DNA of 64,000 nucleotides, taken from assembly GCA_021820525.1 (NCBI GenBank), contig JAKADM010000007.1, positions 17,168-81,167 of the forward strand. The letters are read 5' to 3'. Positions 35,833 to 45,222 of the stretch are shown piece by piece (the stretch's first letter is position 1; every line of letters begins with the position of its first letter). The notes under the pieces are model-generated. The model searched no databases. It saw nothing but the letters and a program-made list of their open reading frames with translations, and was not told where the DNA came from. The translations under genes and the position numbers were made by a program. The DNA comes from Thermoplasmata archaeon. GTDB lineage: Archaea; Thermoplasmatota; Thermoplasmata; Thermoplasmatales; Thermoplasmataceae.

Positions 35833-36765
35833 TTATATAATATCCCAAATATCAACAGAATAGGGCAACAAATATCTTATGATAATCTTGTGTTCTCTTT
35901 TCCTCGCAATTTCATATAGCAGGGAATAATACTCATATGCGCTGACAGTTGGGAGAAGAACGCTAATTTTTAATTTTTCCCCTGTAGATCTTACAAAATG
36001 CCTTAACCTCATAATATGTTCCCTGTTTGCATTTTCCCTTATAATCGAAAGTAGTCTGCTTTGAACATTCTGATTGTAAATTCCATCACTCTTGCTTATG
36101 GCATAGGCCCCCTCGGTTTCAAGGTCAACTTTTTCTGAATATAAAATCAAATTCAATTTTCCAGGCTCACTTTCATTGCTTTTCATTTCAGCCATAATTT
36201 CCTGATTTTTCATTAAGGACAATATTTCAGGGGATTCATCTTCTGCCATCATTTCAAATGTTACCAGGGAAATTGGATATTCCGAATTTATGAGGTTATT
36301 CGTCCAGATTATACCGGGGTTTGGGCCTAGCCAGGCAATTCTTGAGTTGTCCCTATCCGATGTGTATTCAGCAAGAAGATCAGACACCTCCTCCATTTCA
36401 TTGCTGTGGAATCTGGCATATACATTAAGAAATCCACCGCTCATATCCGATCTGTTTATAACGAAAGAGTGGAGTTCCATAAGTTTGTTTATTATGGTCA
36501 GATCCTTCACATTATTGATCTTTGAATCTATAACATATGCACTATCCTTTTCAATGGCTCCAAACTTTTTGAGCATTAGCATCAAGTTATTGCTTTTACT
36601 GTTCTTTGGAAAATATGTACTTATCCATGAACTGCCGTCTAATCTATATACGTATGCTGGAATCTTAGTTGCAAGTTCGGAAGTTGTATTAAATAAATCA
36701 GTATTTTCCCTTAATTTTAAAATTAATCTCATATCCAGTTTTTTATCAATATCTCGAATCAGCAT
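35833..36765 (-). CDS. Uncharacterised protein, paralogue of the one at 2484-3380
   Basis: 310 residues, soluble. The centre aligns by eye with the gene at 2484: WISTYFPKNSKSNNL, NRSDMSGGFLNVYARFHSNEMEEVSDLLAEY and ISLVTFEMMAEDESPEIL. The C-terminus (VQSRLLSIIRENANREHIMRLRHFVRSTGEKL) is helical, then a beta strand (KISVLLPTVSAYEYYSLLYEIARKREH). No named family is recognised; a regulatory or nucleic-acid-binding role is a guess. Both copies stand alone with their own promoters. Confidence 0.68.
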   Translation of the reverse strand: MLIRDIDKKLDMRLILKLRENTDLFNTTSELATKIPAYVYRLDGSSWISTYFPKNSKSNNLMLMLKKFGAIEKDSAYVIDSKINNVKDLTIINKLMELHSFVINRSDMSGGFLNVYARFHSNEMEEVSDLLAEYTSDRDNSRIAWLGPNPGIIWTNNLINSEYPISLVTFEMMAEDESPEILSLMKNQEIMAEMKSNESEPGKLNLILYSEKVDLETEGAYAISKSDGIYNQNVQSRLLSIIRENANREHIMRLRHFVRSTGEKLKISVLLPTVSAYEYYSLLYEIARKREHKIIIRYLLPYSVDIWDII

Positions 36766-37205
36766 AATACAATAAATAATCTGTTATAGTTTAAATTTGT
36801 TTTGTTTTCAGATACACCGGTCCTGCTAAGAAAATTGTTACGTAAAGAATTGCAAGGTTTTTGTGTATATATTAATAATTCGAAATAGTTCAACACAGAA
36901 AAGACTCTGAATATAAACGGGAAATTGGGTGATAATGATATTCATATTATTTGAATAATATTAAAAATCTATTACTAATATTGTAATAAAAGATAAGACC
37001 TTTATATGAAAATACAGACATTTCCATTGGACATAAAATTATATGATTTATTTTATGTAATTATAAAATTTATACTAATTTCAGGCGCAGAGATGAAATG
37101 AGTATGATATATTAAGCAATTTTTTAATTTAATTGAATTCTTTAATTATCCGGAGAATCAAAAATAGAAAAACTTAATCCATAGATTTAAATTAACAGAG
37201 GATAA
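36766..37205. other. AT-rich intergenic region with inverted repeats
   Basis: About 440 bp, very AT-rich, no gene. It contains ATATTATT-TG-AATAATAT (36944-36961, 8-bp arms) and ATTAC-TAATATT-GTAAT (36971-36987). Several TATA-like stretches occur. It could be the regulatory region of the 960-residue membrane protein, whose ATG follows an AGAGGAT ribosome binding-like stretch. Confidence 0.5.
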
Positions 37206-40088
37206 ATGAGGCTTTCAAAATTTACCATAAAGGTAATATTTCTAACCGTTTTGTCTACCATGGAATTCATATTTCTATATTATGGTGACTTGTTACTTGG
37301 AACCAGTGCAGTCCCAAATTATATTTTTTTTAAAACAAACACATCAATTTTTACGGATGGTGCGGTTGAAAGCAACCTTGCATTTATATTACTCCCACTG
37401 TCCCTTCTGGGTAGCCAGATTTATACAACCATTTATCTCTGGCTGGTTTTTGTTGTAACATTCCTTTCCGTCTCCTTTGCCGTAGAATACTTTAACAGGG
37501 TATATTTTGATTGTGCTGTAGAGGACCCAATTATTACTGCCGTGGGGATTATTGTATCTGTTAGTCTGACATTGAGTTTCTATTATTATGGAGGGCAGTT
37601 CTTTGGATATTCGCTCTTTATTGGCCTGGTACCACTGTATATGGCATTGCTTGATCAAACCATGAACTTACGGGAGGCCTTTTTCTCAAAGAAGGGTCTG
37701 GAAAATAGTATACTGACCTCTCTTGTAATGGCCCTTTTAGTCGTGGATACAAGAACAATACTCTATGCCATATTGTTGTTTATTTCCTTTACTCTCTTTA
37801 AATTCTTACAAAGGATCAGCCTTAGAAGATTTATCCACCTGGGCAGTTACTTCATATGGATCTTTTTCCTGTTCATATTGCTTAATCTAAAGTTTCTAAT
37901 GGGTTTTTTTATGCTTAAAAGCAGTGGTATTCAGGCCATAGGAGATATAGTTCCAGTACAATTATTCATAGCTTATCAAAAATATACGCCCATATATGCA
38001 TTTTCTGCAGCAGAAAACTGGTTATCTGTTTATAATCCGTCAATGGTATTGTTTGGTTTAATACCATTTTTTGCCGGTATTTTAACCCTATTCAGGAAGC
38101 GTTTTCCATCAATGGCCATTTACCTATTTTCCTTACTTTCTCTTCTGATTATATTTGCGGTATATCTGTCCCCAATCATAAATTATGGCCTGGGCCAGAC
38201 ATCCCTTTACCCATTTTTAGTATATACCTATGACACTTACTTTTTCAATATTCTTTATCCTTCCCTTCTTTACATTTTCTTTGCCATGGGCATACTGACA
38301 GTCTTAAGCCTGATCTCTAAAATGCCCTGGAAGAAAAATACCATCAGGTTAATCATGGTAATTTTCCTTGTATTTATTATAGGAAGCCAGGTGATCTATT
38401 TTCAGCCAAATGTCCAATCCATAAATCAAAATTTTAGACCGGTGCCCTTAAGCAACAATTTTGTAAAGACTGCAGATTATGTTTATTCAATCAATCCTCA
38501 GGGGAATGTGATGATTCTGGCCAACTTTTCCATACAGAACAACTCCTACCTGAATTTTCCCAATGCTATTACGGAAGATACGGGATGGAATGGCTGGCTA
38601 ATGTCCCTTCCATCTTATCTGCTGGAACAAAATTTTACAATGTTTGCAAGGGCCATGACATACATGGGTGTTCAGTATATAGTGTACAACTCAGAAAACT
38701 ATACACAGCCATTGAATTTACTGATGCATGATAAGGGTTTGGTTCTCGAAAAGAGATTTGGCCAGATATATGTTTTAAAAAATCTTTACTTCTCCGGGAG
38801 CATAATTTCTAACCAGGGCGCATACATTGCCTACAATATACCACAAACCATAGAATTTCTATCTTTAATGAATAAAACCATGCCGATTATTCCCTTTTAT
38901 GACGTAAACAACTTCAGTAAAATTTCTTCATATATATCGGGGTTTATCTATCCAGCCATGTCCAATGTAACCCTTATGGAATTGGTCTTAAACGGATCAA
39001 ATTCCTATGAAATAAATGCCGGTGCCATGAATATAAATCAGGAACCCAACGGCTGGCAGATTGCACCAATAATCTGCCTCGGGGATGAAATAAATGCCAT
39101 AGCTGCAAGTTATCAGAATCACGCTCCCATAGTTTTCCATCCAAAGGTACCTGACGGCTATTATGATGTAATCGTTCAGGGTGGTGTCAAGGTTGGAATT
39201 CAATATGGATCTTCCATGCAAACATTGAATTTCACGTCAGGAAAAAGCAATGTACAGGCGGTTTTCAATCAGACAGTCTATGCGCCGGAAATTCAATCTG
39301 TTAACGCAGGAATCTTAAGAGTGCAGAATCAGACCATAACAGTTCAATCCGGAAAATATGTGGATAACAATTATGAGCCATTTATTTCCAAAATATTTCT
39401 CATACCCCAAAAAAATTTGAATAAATTGGATGAAGAAGTCAATAATTTTTATAATGAATATAACATAGTAAAGTTCTCTCCAGATCTCAGGCAGAACATA
39501 AGCTTTAATCTTAATAATAAGAATGTGCAAAATAACAATTTTACCGTGATTGTGACATTCAGGAATGAGCAGATGGGCCTCTGGACATATCTTCAACCAG
39601 TGACCATACCTGGGACTGTTTTTAGGGCTTCATATGATTATGGCCTGTACAACATTTATATTTCTAACCAGAAAAATCCAGAAATATCCTATATGTCTCC
39701 TTACGGTATGGACCTTTTGATCATAAACACCATGTTGGATCTGGCCATTTTAGGCGCCTATGTTTATTTGAGGAGATTTAGCTCAAATGAGGATGAAGAG
39801 AGAAAGGAAAAACAAAAAAGGGTGGAAGAACCTTATGTCAATAATCAAAGGGCAATCAGGGAAAAAATAAAGATGGGTATATTCAATATTTCCCTATTCC
39901 AGATTGTATTAACTCTTTTGGCCATAATTTTGTTCACATTATTGTATTTGAACTATTCAGCCATTTACGTAGTTTCCGATCTCATATTGTTTTTCCCGGC
40001 AATGGTCATTTCCAGAGTAAGGGATTATTCCTTAAGGGAAATCATTCAAAGGTTTTCAAAAAAAGGTGGAACTGCAAGGGTAAAATGA
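37206..40088 (+). CDS. Large polytopic membrane protein with extracellular domain (YfhO/GT-C-like)
   Basis: 960 residues. The N-terminal half (1-400) has about ten to twelve membrane spans; a large outer domain follows (about 415-850) with many N-x-S/T sequons and aromatic, asparagine-rich sequence; further spans lie near 855-875 and 905-950, with a charged stretch EDEERKEKQKRVEEP between. This resembles the topology of YfhO-like and other GT-C glycosyltransferase-related membrane proteins that act on lipid-linked sugars. No catalytic DxD/E motif could be pinned down. A methyltransferase of the FkbM type follows, so a glycan or surface-layer role is plausible. Confidence 0.6.
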   Translation: MRLSKFTIKVIFLTVLSTMEFIFLYYGDLLLGTSAVPNYIFFKTNTSIFTDGAVESNLAFILLPLSLLGSQIYTTIYLWLVFVVTFLSVSFAVEYFNRVYFDCAVEDPIITAVGIIVSVSLTLSFYYYGGQFFGYSLFIGLVPLYMALLDQTMNLREAFFSKKGLENSILTSLVMALLVVDTRTILYAILLFISFTLFKFLQRISLRRFIHLGSYFIWIFFLFILLNLKFLMGFFMLKSSGIQAIGDIVPVQLFIAYQKYTPIYAFSAAENWLSVYNPSMVLFGLIPFFAGILTLFRKRFPSMAIYLFSLLSLLIIFAVYLSPIINYGLGQTSLYPFLVYTYDTYFFNILYPSLLYIFFAMGILTVLSLISKMPWKKNTIRLIMVIFLVFIIGSQVIYFQPNVQSINQNFRPVPLSNNFVKTADYVYSINPQGNVMILANFSIQNNSYLNFPNAITEDTGWNGWLMSLPSYLLEQNFTMFARAMTYMGVQYIVYNSENYTQPLNLLMHDKGLVLEKRFGQIYVLKNLYFSGSIISNQGAYIAYNIPQTIEFLSLMNKTMPIIPFYDVNNFSKISSYISGFIYPAMSNVTLMELVLNGSNSYEINAGAMNINQEPNGWQIAPIICLGDEINAIAASYQNHAPIVFHPKVPDGYYDVIVQGGVKVGIQYGSSMQTLNFTSGKSNVQAVFNQTVYAPEIQSVNAGILRVQNQTITVQSGKYVDNNYEPFISKIFLIPQKNLNKLDEEVNNFYNEYNIVKFSPDLRQNISFNLNNKNVQNNNFTVIVTFRNEQMGLWTYLQPVTIPGTVFRASYDYGLYNIYISNQKNPEISYMSPYGMDLLIINTMLDLAILGAYVYLRRFSSNEDEERKEKQKRVEEPYVNNQRAIREKIKMGIFNISLFQIVLTLLAIILFTLLYLNYSAIYVVSDLILFFPAMVISRVRDYSLREIIQRFSKKGGTARVK

Positions 40089-40171
40089 ATAAACATAAGA
40101 ATTTCAATGCATGTCTTCACATATATTTTTAAATATTCTTTAATACTTACAAAAATTTAAGTGACAGGTGC

Positions 40172-41050
40172 ATGGAAACAAAATTTTCAAAGAATATTTT
40201 GTATATGAAAATGATCAAAAAAAGGCTGGGGATGGGATATTTTGATGTTTTCCTTGGTCGTATATTCACGTCAAAAAAAGATTTTGAGGTAGATATTAAG
40301 GGTAGAAAAATCAAAATAAGATCTGGAATAGGAAGTCTGGCCAGGCTTATGGATAATGGCTGGAACGTATTTCCATTGAGTGAAGATATGGTTCAGTTGG
40401 AGAATAATAACGGAATAAAAATCTCATGTAGAACAGATATGGGCCTTGATCTTGTACAGCTGGAGGAGATTTTTATCGATGAGATTTACAAATGCCATAT
40501 TGTAGATAAGAACGTTATTGACGTGGGAATGAATAACGGAGATTCTTCCATATATTTTGCGAAGAAAGGTGCAAAAAAGGTTTTAGGTATAGAGCCTGAT
40601 TTAAGAAACTATGACATTGGATTAAAAAATATCAGGGATTCCGGTGTGGATAATATGGTCACGGCAATAAATAGGGCCGTGAGCAATGAGAAATCTGTTG
40701 AAATTAAGATGTATGAAGCTTTTCCAAACTCCAATTCTTTTCCTGAATTTGAGACAAGTCCGAAGAAGGATAATGCAAAAATATGTGTCGTTGATGGCAT
40801 AACTCTTGGAGATATAATAGATATGTTTGAAGGTGAGACCATAGGTTTATTAAAAATGGATTGTGAAGGCTGTGAATATAGCAATATTGAGAAATTGGAA
40901 GAAAGGCACTTTAAAAAAATTGAAAATATAATAATGGAATACCATCAGGGTCCGAAGAATCTACCATCAATTCTTGAAACCATGGGTTTCAGGGTTGACT
41001 TGAAAAAATATGGGGTATTTCAGGGAATGTTAATTGCAAGTAGAATTTAA
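40172..41050 (+). CDS. FkbM-family SAM-dependent methyltransferase
   Basis: 292 residues. The SAM-binding loop is NVIDVGMNNGDSSIYFAKKGA (about 112-132), then VLGIEPDLRNYDIGLKNI, and the FkbM signature GLLKMDCEGCEYSNIEKL. The C-terminus (MGFRVDLKKYGVFQGML) is also typical. FkbM enzymes O-methylate sugars, polyketides or lipids. Given the preceding 960-residue membrane protein and the rhamnose operon elsewhere, a glycan substrate is plausible. The N-terminal 75 residues vary from other members. Confidence 0.87.
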   Translation: METKFSKNILYMKMIKKRLGMGYFDVFLGRIFTSKKDFEVDIKGRKIKIRSGIGSLARLMDNGWNVFPLSEDMVQLENNNGIKISCRTDMGLDLVQLEEIFIDEIYKCHIVDKNVIDVGMNNGDSSIYFAKKGAKKVLGIEPDLRNYDIGLKNIRDSGVDNMVTAINRAVSNEKSVEIKMYEAFPNSNSFPEFETSPKKDNAKICVVDGITLGDIIDMFEGETIGLLKMDCEGCEYSNIEKLEERHFKKIENIIMEYHQGPKNLPSILETMGFRVDLKKYGVFQGMLIASRI

Positions 41051-41247
41051 TTGGGGATTCCAATCAGCAAAGTGCGGTTAAGGGAATTTTGGCAAAGAAA
41101 AAATGTAAATCTTTCATTATTACAACTTTGGAAGAAATCAATTTCTTCATACTTATTTTAAAATGATCGGATCCTTAAACAGATCCAGTTGCCATTTTAA
41201 ATTAAAAAACTATTAATGACAAAAGAAAATGGATGTTTTGAAATTAC

Positions 41248-42297
41248 ATGGTCTGGGAATACAGGATCGCAGGGGATTCCATAAAGGTCCATATTGGGCA
41301 TGGCGCATTTGAAGAACTGTGGAAAAAAGAGGGAAACATTTGTTTCATCGTGAGTAAAAATGTTAAAAATGCCCATGTAAAGATGTTTGAAAAGATTGCC
41401 CCATCATACATTATTGAGATTGAAGACGGTGAAAATTCAAAAACACTGAATTATTATGGGAATCTTATTGAAAGGCTTGCCTCAGAGAATTTTGAGCGTA
41501 ACAGAAAAGTTGCATATGTCGGTGGTGGAACCACAGGCGATCTTGTTGGTTTCCTTTCAGCCACATATAAGAGAGGGCTCAATCTAATAGGGGTACCAAC
41601 CACAGTTCTATCAATGGTGGATTCCTCTATTGGCGGGAAAAACGGGCTCAATTTTAAAGGGGTTAAAAATCTGATCGGGACATTCAAGAACCCTTCAGAA
41701 ATAGTTATGGATACATCCTTTATAATGGGAAATAATGGAATGCTCTATGAAGCAATGGGGGAGATTATCAAGCATGGTTTGATGCTGGACAATTCAATAA
41801 ATGAACTGTTGATGCAAAACAGTATGGAAACAATATGGCAAGGTAACACAATTGAAAAACTGATAAAGTTGAATGTGGATGCCAAGATGGATATATGCGC
41901 CAAAGATCCTTTTGAAACTGAAAATATAAGGAACGTTTTGAATTTTGGTCACACAGTGGGCCATGGTATAGAGGCCGTCTCTGGAAACAGGATAAGTCAT
42001 GGTTATGCTGTTATGATTGGAATGAAGGTAGAGTCAGAGATTGCAAAAAACCTTGGATACAGTAATTATGATCCATGTGAGATAATTGATAGCATTGTAT
42101 TGAAATACGGCGTAGATATTCCTGAACTGGACAGGCATATGCTGAAGGAGTGCGGAAATTACATAAAAAACGACAAAAAGATCAGGGATGGGACTCTGCA
42201 CATACCTGTGCCTTTAAGTCCGGGCAGGCACAGGATTATTGAAATTAGAGCTTCTGAGTTCATCACTGAGATGGAGAGGGTTGGTGATAATATATGA
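41248..42297 (+). CDS. aroB: 3-dehydroquinate synthase
   Basis: 349 residues. NAD-binding GGGTTGDLVGFLSATYKRG, TTVLSMVDSSIGGKNGLNF, the zinc region AMGEIIKHGLML, and NFGHTVGHGIEAVSG with HGYAV are all characteristic. It makes 3-dehydroquinate from DAHP, so an entry route using the DAHP branch is expected, not the AroA'/AroB' route of some euryarchaea. It opens the cluster aroB-aroE-aroK-aroA-argS; aroE starts 4 bp inside its end. Confidence 0.93.
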   Translation: MVWEYRIAGDSIKVHIGHGAFEELWKKEGNICFIVSKNVKNAHVKMFEKIAPSYIIEIEDGENSKTLNYYGNLIERLASENFERNRKVAYVGGGTTGDLVGFLSATYKRGLNLIGVPTTVLSMVDSSIGGKNGLNFKGVKNLIGTFKNPSEIVMDTSFIMGNNGMLYEAMGEIIKHGLMLDNSINELLMQNSMETIWQGNTIEKLIKLNVDAKMDICAKDPFETENIRNVLNFGHTVGHGIEAVSGNRISHGYAVMIGMKVESEIAKNLGYSNYDPCEIIDSIVLKYGVDIPELDRHMLKECGNYIKNDKKIRDGTLHIPVPLSPGRHRIIEIRASEFITEMERVGDNI

Positions 42298-43115
42298 TAC
42301 TGGGTCTTTTAGGAAACCCCGTAAGCATTTCATGGAGTGAACTTCTCTTCAACAGAATCTTCGAAATAGAGGGAAACAGGAACGCATACTATGCCATAAA
42401 TGCATCTCCGCACACAATTAACAGAATAATCGATACAAATATTTCTCCCTATGATGGTTTCAATGTTACGGCCCCATATAAGGAATACATTCTTAATTTT
42501 GCAACAGACAGGGAGCCACTTGTATGGAAAACAGGGTCTTCCAATGTGATTAAGAAATATTCCGGTGGATATTCTGCTTTCAATGTGGATTACATTGGTT
42601 TCGATTTTACACTTAAGAAAAATCATGTGAATCTTGACGGAAAGCGTGTGGGAATTGTCGGTTCTGGAGGTGTATCAAGGACCATACTTTACTATGTTCT
42701 TACAAATTCATCCCCTGAACTGCTGGACATACTCACAACAAACATGGAGAAGGCAGGGGAGAGGATTAAGGGTACATGGCAGTATTCAAACATGGCTATC
42801 AAACCCTATGATTCGGCGGATGAATATGATGTACTCATAAATTGCACTCCTCTGGGAATGAGGAAAACTGATAGAGATCCAGCACCAAATTCAAAAATAT
42901 CAAATAAGGGGTTCCTCATAGATCTGACATACCAGCAGGAGGAGACTAAGTTCATGGAAAAGGCTAAATTGTTCAATGCGCGAGCTGTTAATGGAAGGGA
43001 TATGTTTTTTGAGCAGGCAAGGGAAACCTACAGGATATTTTTTGACAATTATCCTGAGAATCCGTTGTTTGAAAGGGCAAGGGAGGATGTGCTCAATTGG
43101 GCTGGAAAGAGTTAA
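42294..43115 (+). CDS. aroE: Shikimate dehydrogenase
   Basis: 273 residues. The substrate site is recognisable in GFNVTAPYKEYIL (catalytic K63) and FNVDYIGF (aspartate); the cofactor loop is GIVGSGGVSRTILYYVL. The usual SxSxxxHN near the N-terminus reads SISWSELLFN here and lacks the histidine, a divergent but tolerated form. It reduces 3-dehydroshikimate to shikimate with NADPH. Overlaps aroB by 4 bp and aroK by 19 bp. Confidence 0.9.
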   Translation: MILGLLGNPVSISWSELLFNRIFEIEGNRNAYYAINASPHTINRIIDTNISPYDGFNVTAPYKEYILNFATDREPLVWKTGSSNVIKKYSGGYSAFNVDYIGFDFTLKKNHVNLDGKRVGIVGSGGVSRTILYYVLTNSSPELLDILTTNMEKAGERIKGTWQYSNMAIKPYDSADEYDVLINCTPLGMRKTDRDPAPNSKISNKGFLIDLTYQQEETKFMEKAKLFNARAVNGRDMFFEQARETYRIFFDNYPENPLFERAREDVLNWAGKS

Positions 43116-43936
43116 GGATCACGGCAAATTCTGGAATTTCAGTGGTAAGTGGGTTTGTTACTGGAAAGGGGGCAGCCGTTGCACTGGAACTTGGAATGGT
43201 CATATCCGTAAGGGAATGGAAGGATCCGGAAAATGACCGAAATGTTCAGAGATTGCTTGAAATTATGAAGGAAAGATATGGGGGCAATAATGAGTTTTCC
43301 GTACGTGTTTTGAAAAGGTTGCCATCTTCGCAGGGGTTGAAGAGTAGCAGTGCAATTGTGGGAGGAATATTGATGGCCTATGCAGAAATGAATGGCATCG
43401 AACTTTCACAGGAGGAAATGCTCAGAGATGGGAGTGAGATTTCAAGGGAGACGAAAATGTCAGCTACGGGTGCCACAGACGATCTTGCCATATCTCTTCT
43501 TGGAGGCCTCTGCATTGCAAACAATTATGAAGGTAAACTTATAAAGAGGCAGATCATAGAAGAGAAACCAGTCATAATTCTGACGACTAACAGGAAAAAG
43601 GAGAGTTTTAAATTTGGAAGCAACGACTTCTCCTTTCTAAACAGGGCCTATGAAGATATGTGGAACCGTGTTAACAGATATAATTTTGAATATACTGCAA
43701 TAATCAATGGGAACTATATGGGAACAATCTCCCAATCAAAACTGGATTATGAAAAACTTCAGAATCTCAACTTCTCGTATGCAGGAGTAAACGGGAAGGG
43801 TCCATCAGTATTCCTCATTTATAGAAACACTGCGGACAGATCAAAGGATGCATCCATACTTAAGGCAAAGGGAATAAAGTTCATAAGCACAAGGCTGAGC
43901 AACAGGCCTGCATATGTGGAGCGGATCAAGGCTTGA
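43097..43936 (+). CDS. aroK: Shikimate kinase, archaeal GHMP type
   Basis: 279 residues starting at TTG inside the end of aroE. The glycine-rich ATP loop LPSSQGLKSSSAIVGG identifies the GHMP superfamily, in contrast to the P-loop AroK/AroL of bacteria. ELRITANSGISVVSGFVTGKG and ATGATDDLAISLLGGLCIAN are typical of the archaeal shikimate kinase. It phosphorylates shikimate at C3. Its stop overlaps the aroA start (4 bp). Confidence 0.92.
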   Translation: MGWKELRITANSGISVVSGFVTGKGAAVALELGMVISVREWKDPENDRNVQRLLEIMKERYGGNNEFSVRVLKRLPSSQGLKSSSAIVGGILMAYAEMNGIELSQEEMLRDGSEISRETKMSATGATDDLAISLLGGLCIANNYEGKLIKRQIIEEKPVIILTTNRKKESFKFGSNDFSFLNRAYEDMWNRVNRYNFEYTAIINGNYMGTISQSKLDYEKLQNLNFSYAGVNGKGPSVFLIYRNTADRSKDASILKAKGIKFISTRLSNRPAYVERIKA

Positions 43937-45201
43937 TTTCTGTAGTTCGGGGAAAAATAGGGGGAATGATAAGGGCCCCTCCTTCAAAGAGTTTCATGCA
44001 AAGATATGTCCTTTTGTCTTCCTTCCTGGATGGCCATATTTCAATTCATAATCCGGGTTTTTCTGATGATGATATGGTATCCATGGGGATAGGGCAATCC
44101 TGCGGAAAAACGATCCATCAGGATATAGATAGAATCACATTGGAAGGAAAATTTGAAAAACCAAAAACTCTGGCAGTGGGGGAATCTGGAACAAGCTTCA
44201 GGCTTCTCCATGGACTTCTGGCATCAAGAAGATGCAAAACTGAAATACTCTGCAATCCATCCCTTCTAAGAAGGCCAATTGATCCTTTGATCAGTTCACT
44301 AAAGCCTTACGGTTATAATTATTCTTTCTATGGAAATAGGGTACAGGTGGATGCATCCGATTTTTCATGCCCGGGAAATATAAGGATTGATCCATCTCTC
44401 AGTTCGCAGTTTTTATCATCCCTTATGTTCTGCATGGCCCTTTCCAGAGAGGAGAATGGAATCATAGAAGTCCAAGGAAAGATTGCCTCAGAGGGATATG
44501 TGAAAATAACCCAATCCGTTCTGGAAAAGTTTGGTGTATTGTCTCATATGGGTAAGGTTATATCAATTGATTCCAGAGATATTCACATTCCAGAGGATGT
44601 AGAGATTGAAGGTGATTATTCCTCTGCGGCATTTCCCATAGTTATGGGTCTTTTGCTGTCTGATGATGGCATAACTGTGACGGGATTGCCTGAAAGAACC
44701 GTGCAGCCAGATAGGGAAATACTGGAAATCCTGAAGAAATACATAAAAATAGAACATTATGGGGATTCAATATCTGTAACATCCAAAAAAACTGAAATTG
44801 GAAGGATATCCCTTGACGTGAATAAAAACCCCGATCTTGCACCGCCGGTCTCAATCCTCTCTCTCATATCAGAGGAAGGCGTTGAAATAAGGAATGCCGA
44901 AAGACTAAGGGCAAAGGAAAGCGACCGGCTCAATGGAATAATGGAAATTTTGAAATCCATTGGTTGCCAGTGGGAATACTCTTCTGGAAATCTTTATATT
45001 TATAGGGGAAAGGTAAACTCTTCTGGAGAAATACCTGAAAGGGCAGATCACAGAATGGTAATGACAAAATTCATTGCATCCGCATTTTTTAAGGATAGAT
45101 TCCAAATTCAAAATGAATCATCAGTAAGCAAGAGTTACCCCGATTTCTTCAGGAACGTTGAGGAACTTGGATTTAAAATTGAGAATAAAGAAAAATTATA
45201 A
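43933..45201 (+). CDS. aroA: 3-phosphoshikimate 1-carboxyvinyltransferase (EPSP synthase)
   Basis: 422 residues starting at TTG. PEP/shikimate-phosphate site motifs: APPSKSFMQRY, GESGTSFRLLHGLLA, DPSLSSQFLSSLM, VEGDYSSAAFPIV-like IEGDYSSAAFP, and RAKESDRLNGI. It transfers enolpyruvate to shikimate-3-phosphate. The shikimate cluster lacks chorismate synthase; argS follows 21 bp after its stop. Confidence 0.94.
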   Translation: MISVVRGKIGGMIRAPPSKSFMQRYVLLSSFLDGHISIHNPGFSDDDMVSMGIGQSCGKTIHQDIDRITLEGKFEKPKTLAVGESGTSFRLLHGLLASRRCKTEILCNPSLLRRPIDPLISSLKPYGYNYSFYGNRVQVDASDFSCPGNIRIDPSLSSQFLSSLMFCMALSREENGIIEVQGKIASEGYVKITQSVLEKFGVLSHMGKVISIDSRDIHIPEDVEIEGDYSSAAFPIVMGLLLSDDGITVTGLPERTVQPDREILEILKKYIKIEHYGDSISVTSKKTEIGRISLDVNKNPDLAPPVSILSLISEEGVEIRNAERLRAKESDRLNGIMEILKSIGCQWEYSSGNLYIYRGKVNSSGEIPERADHRMVMTKFIASAFFKDRFQIQNESSVSKSYPDFFRNVEELGFKIENKEKL

Positions 45202-45222
45202 ATGTTGCATACATAACTACAC

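Noticed and set aside
36944..36987. Terminal inverted repeats of an insertion sequence
   Set aside because: The arms are short, AT-only and close together, and no transposase is nearby.
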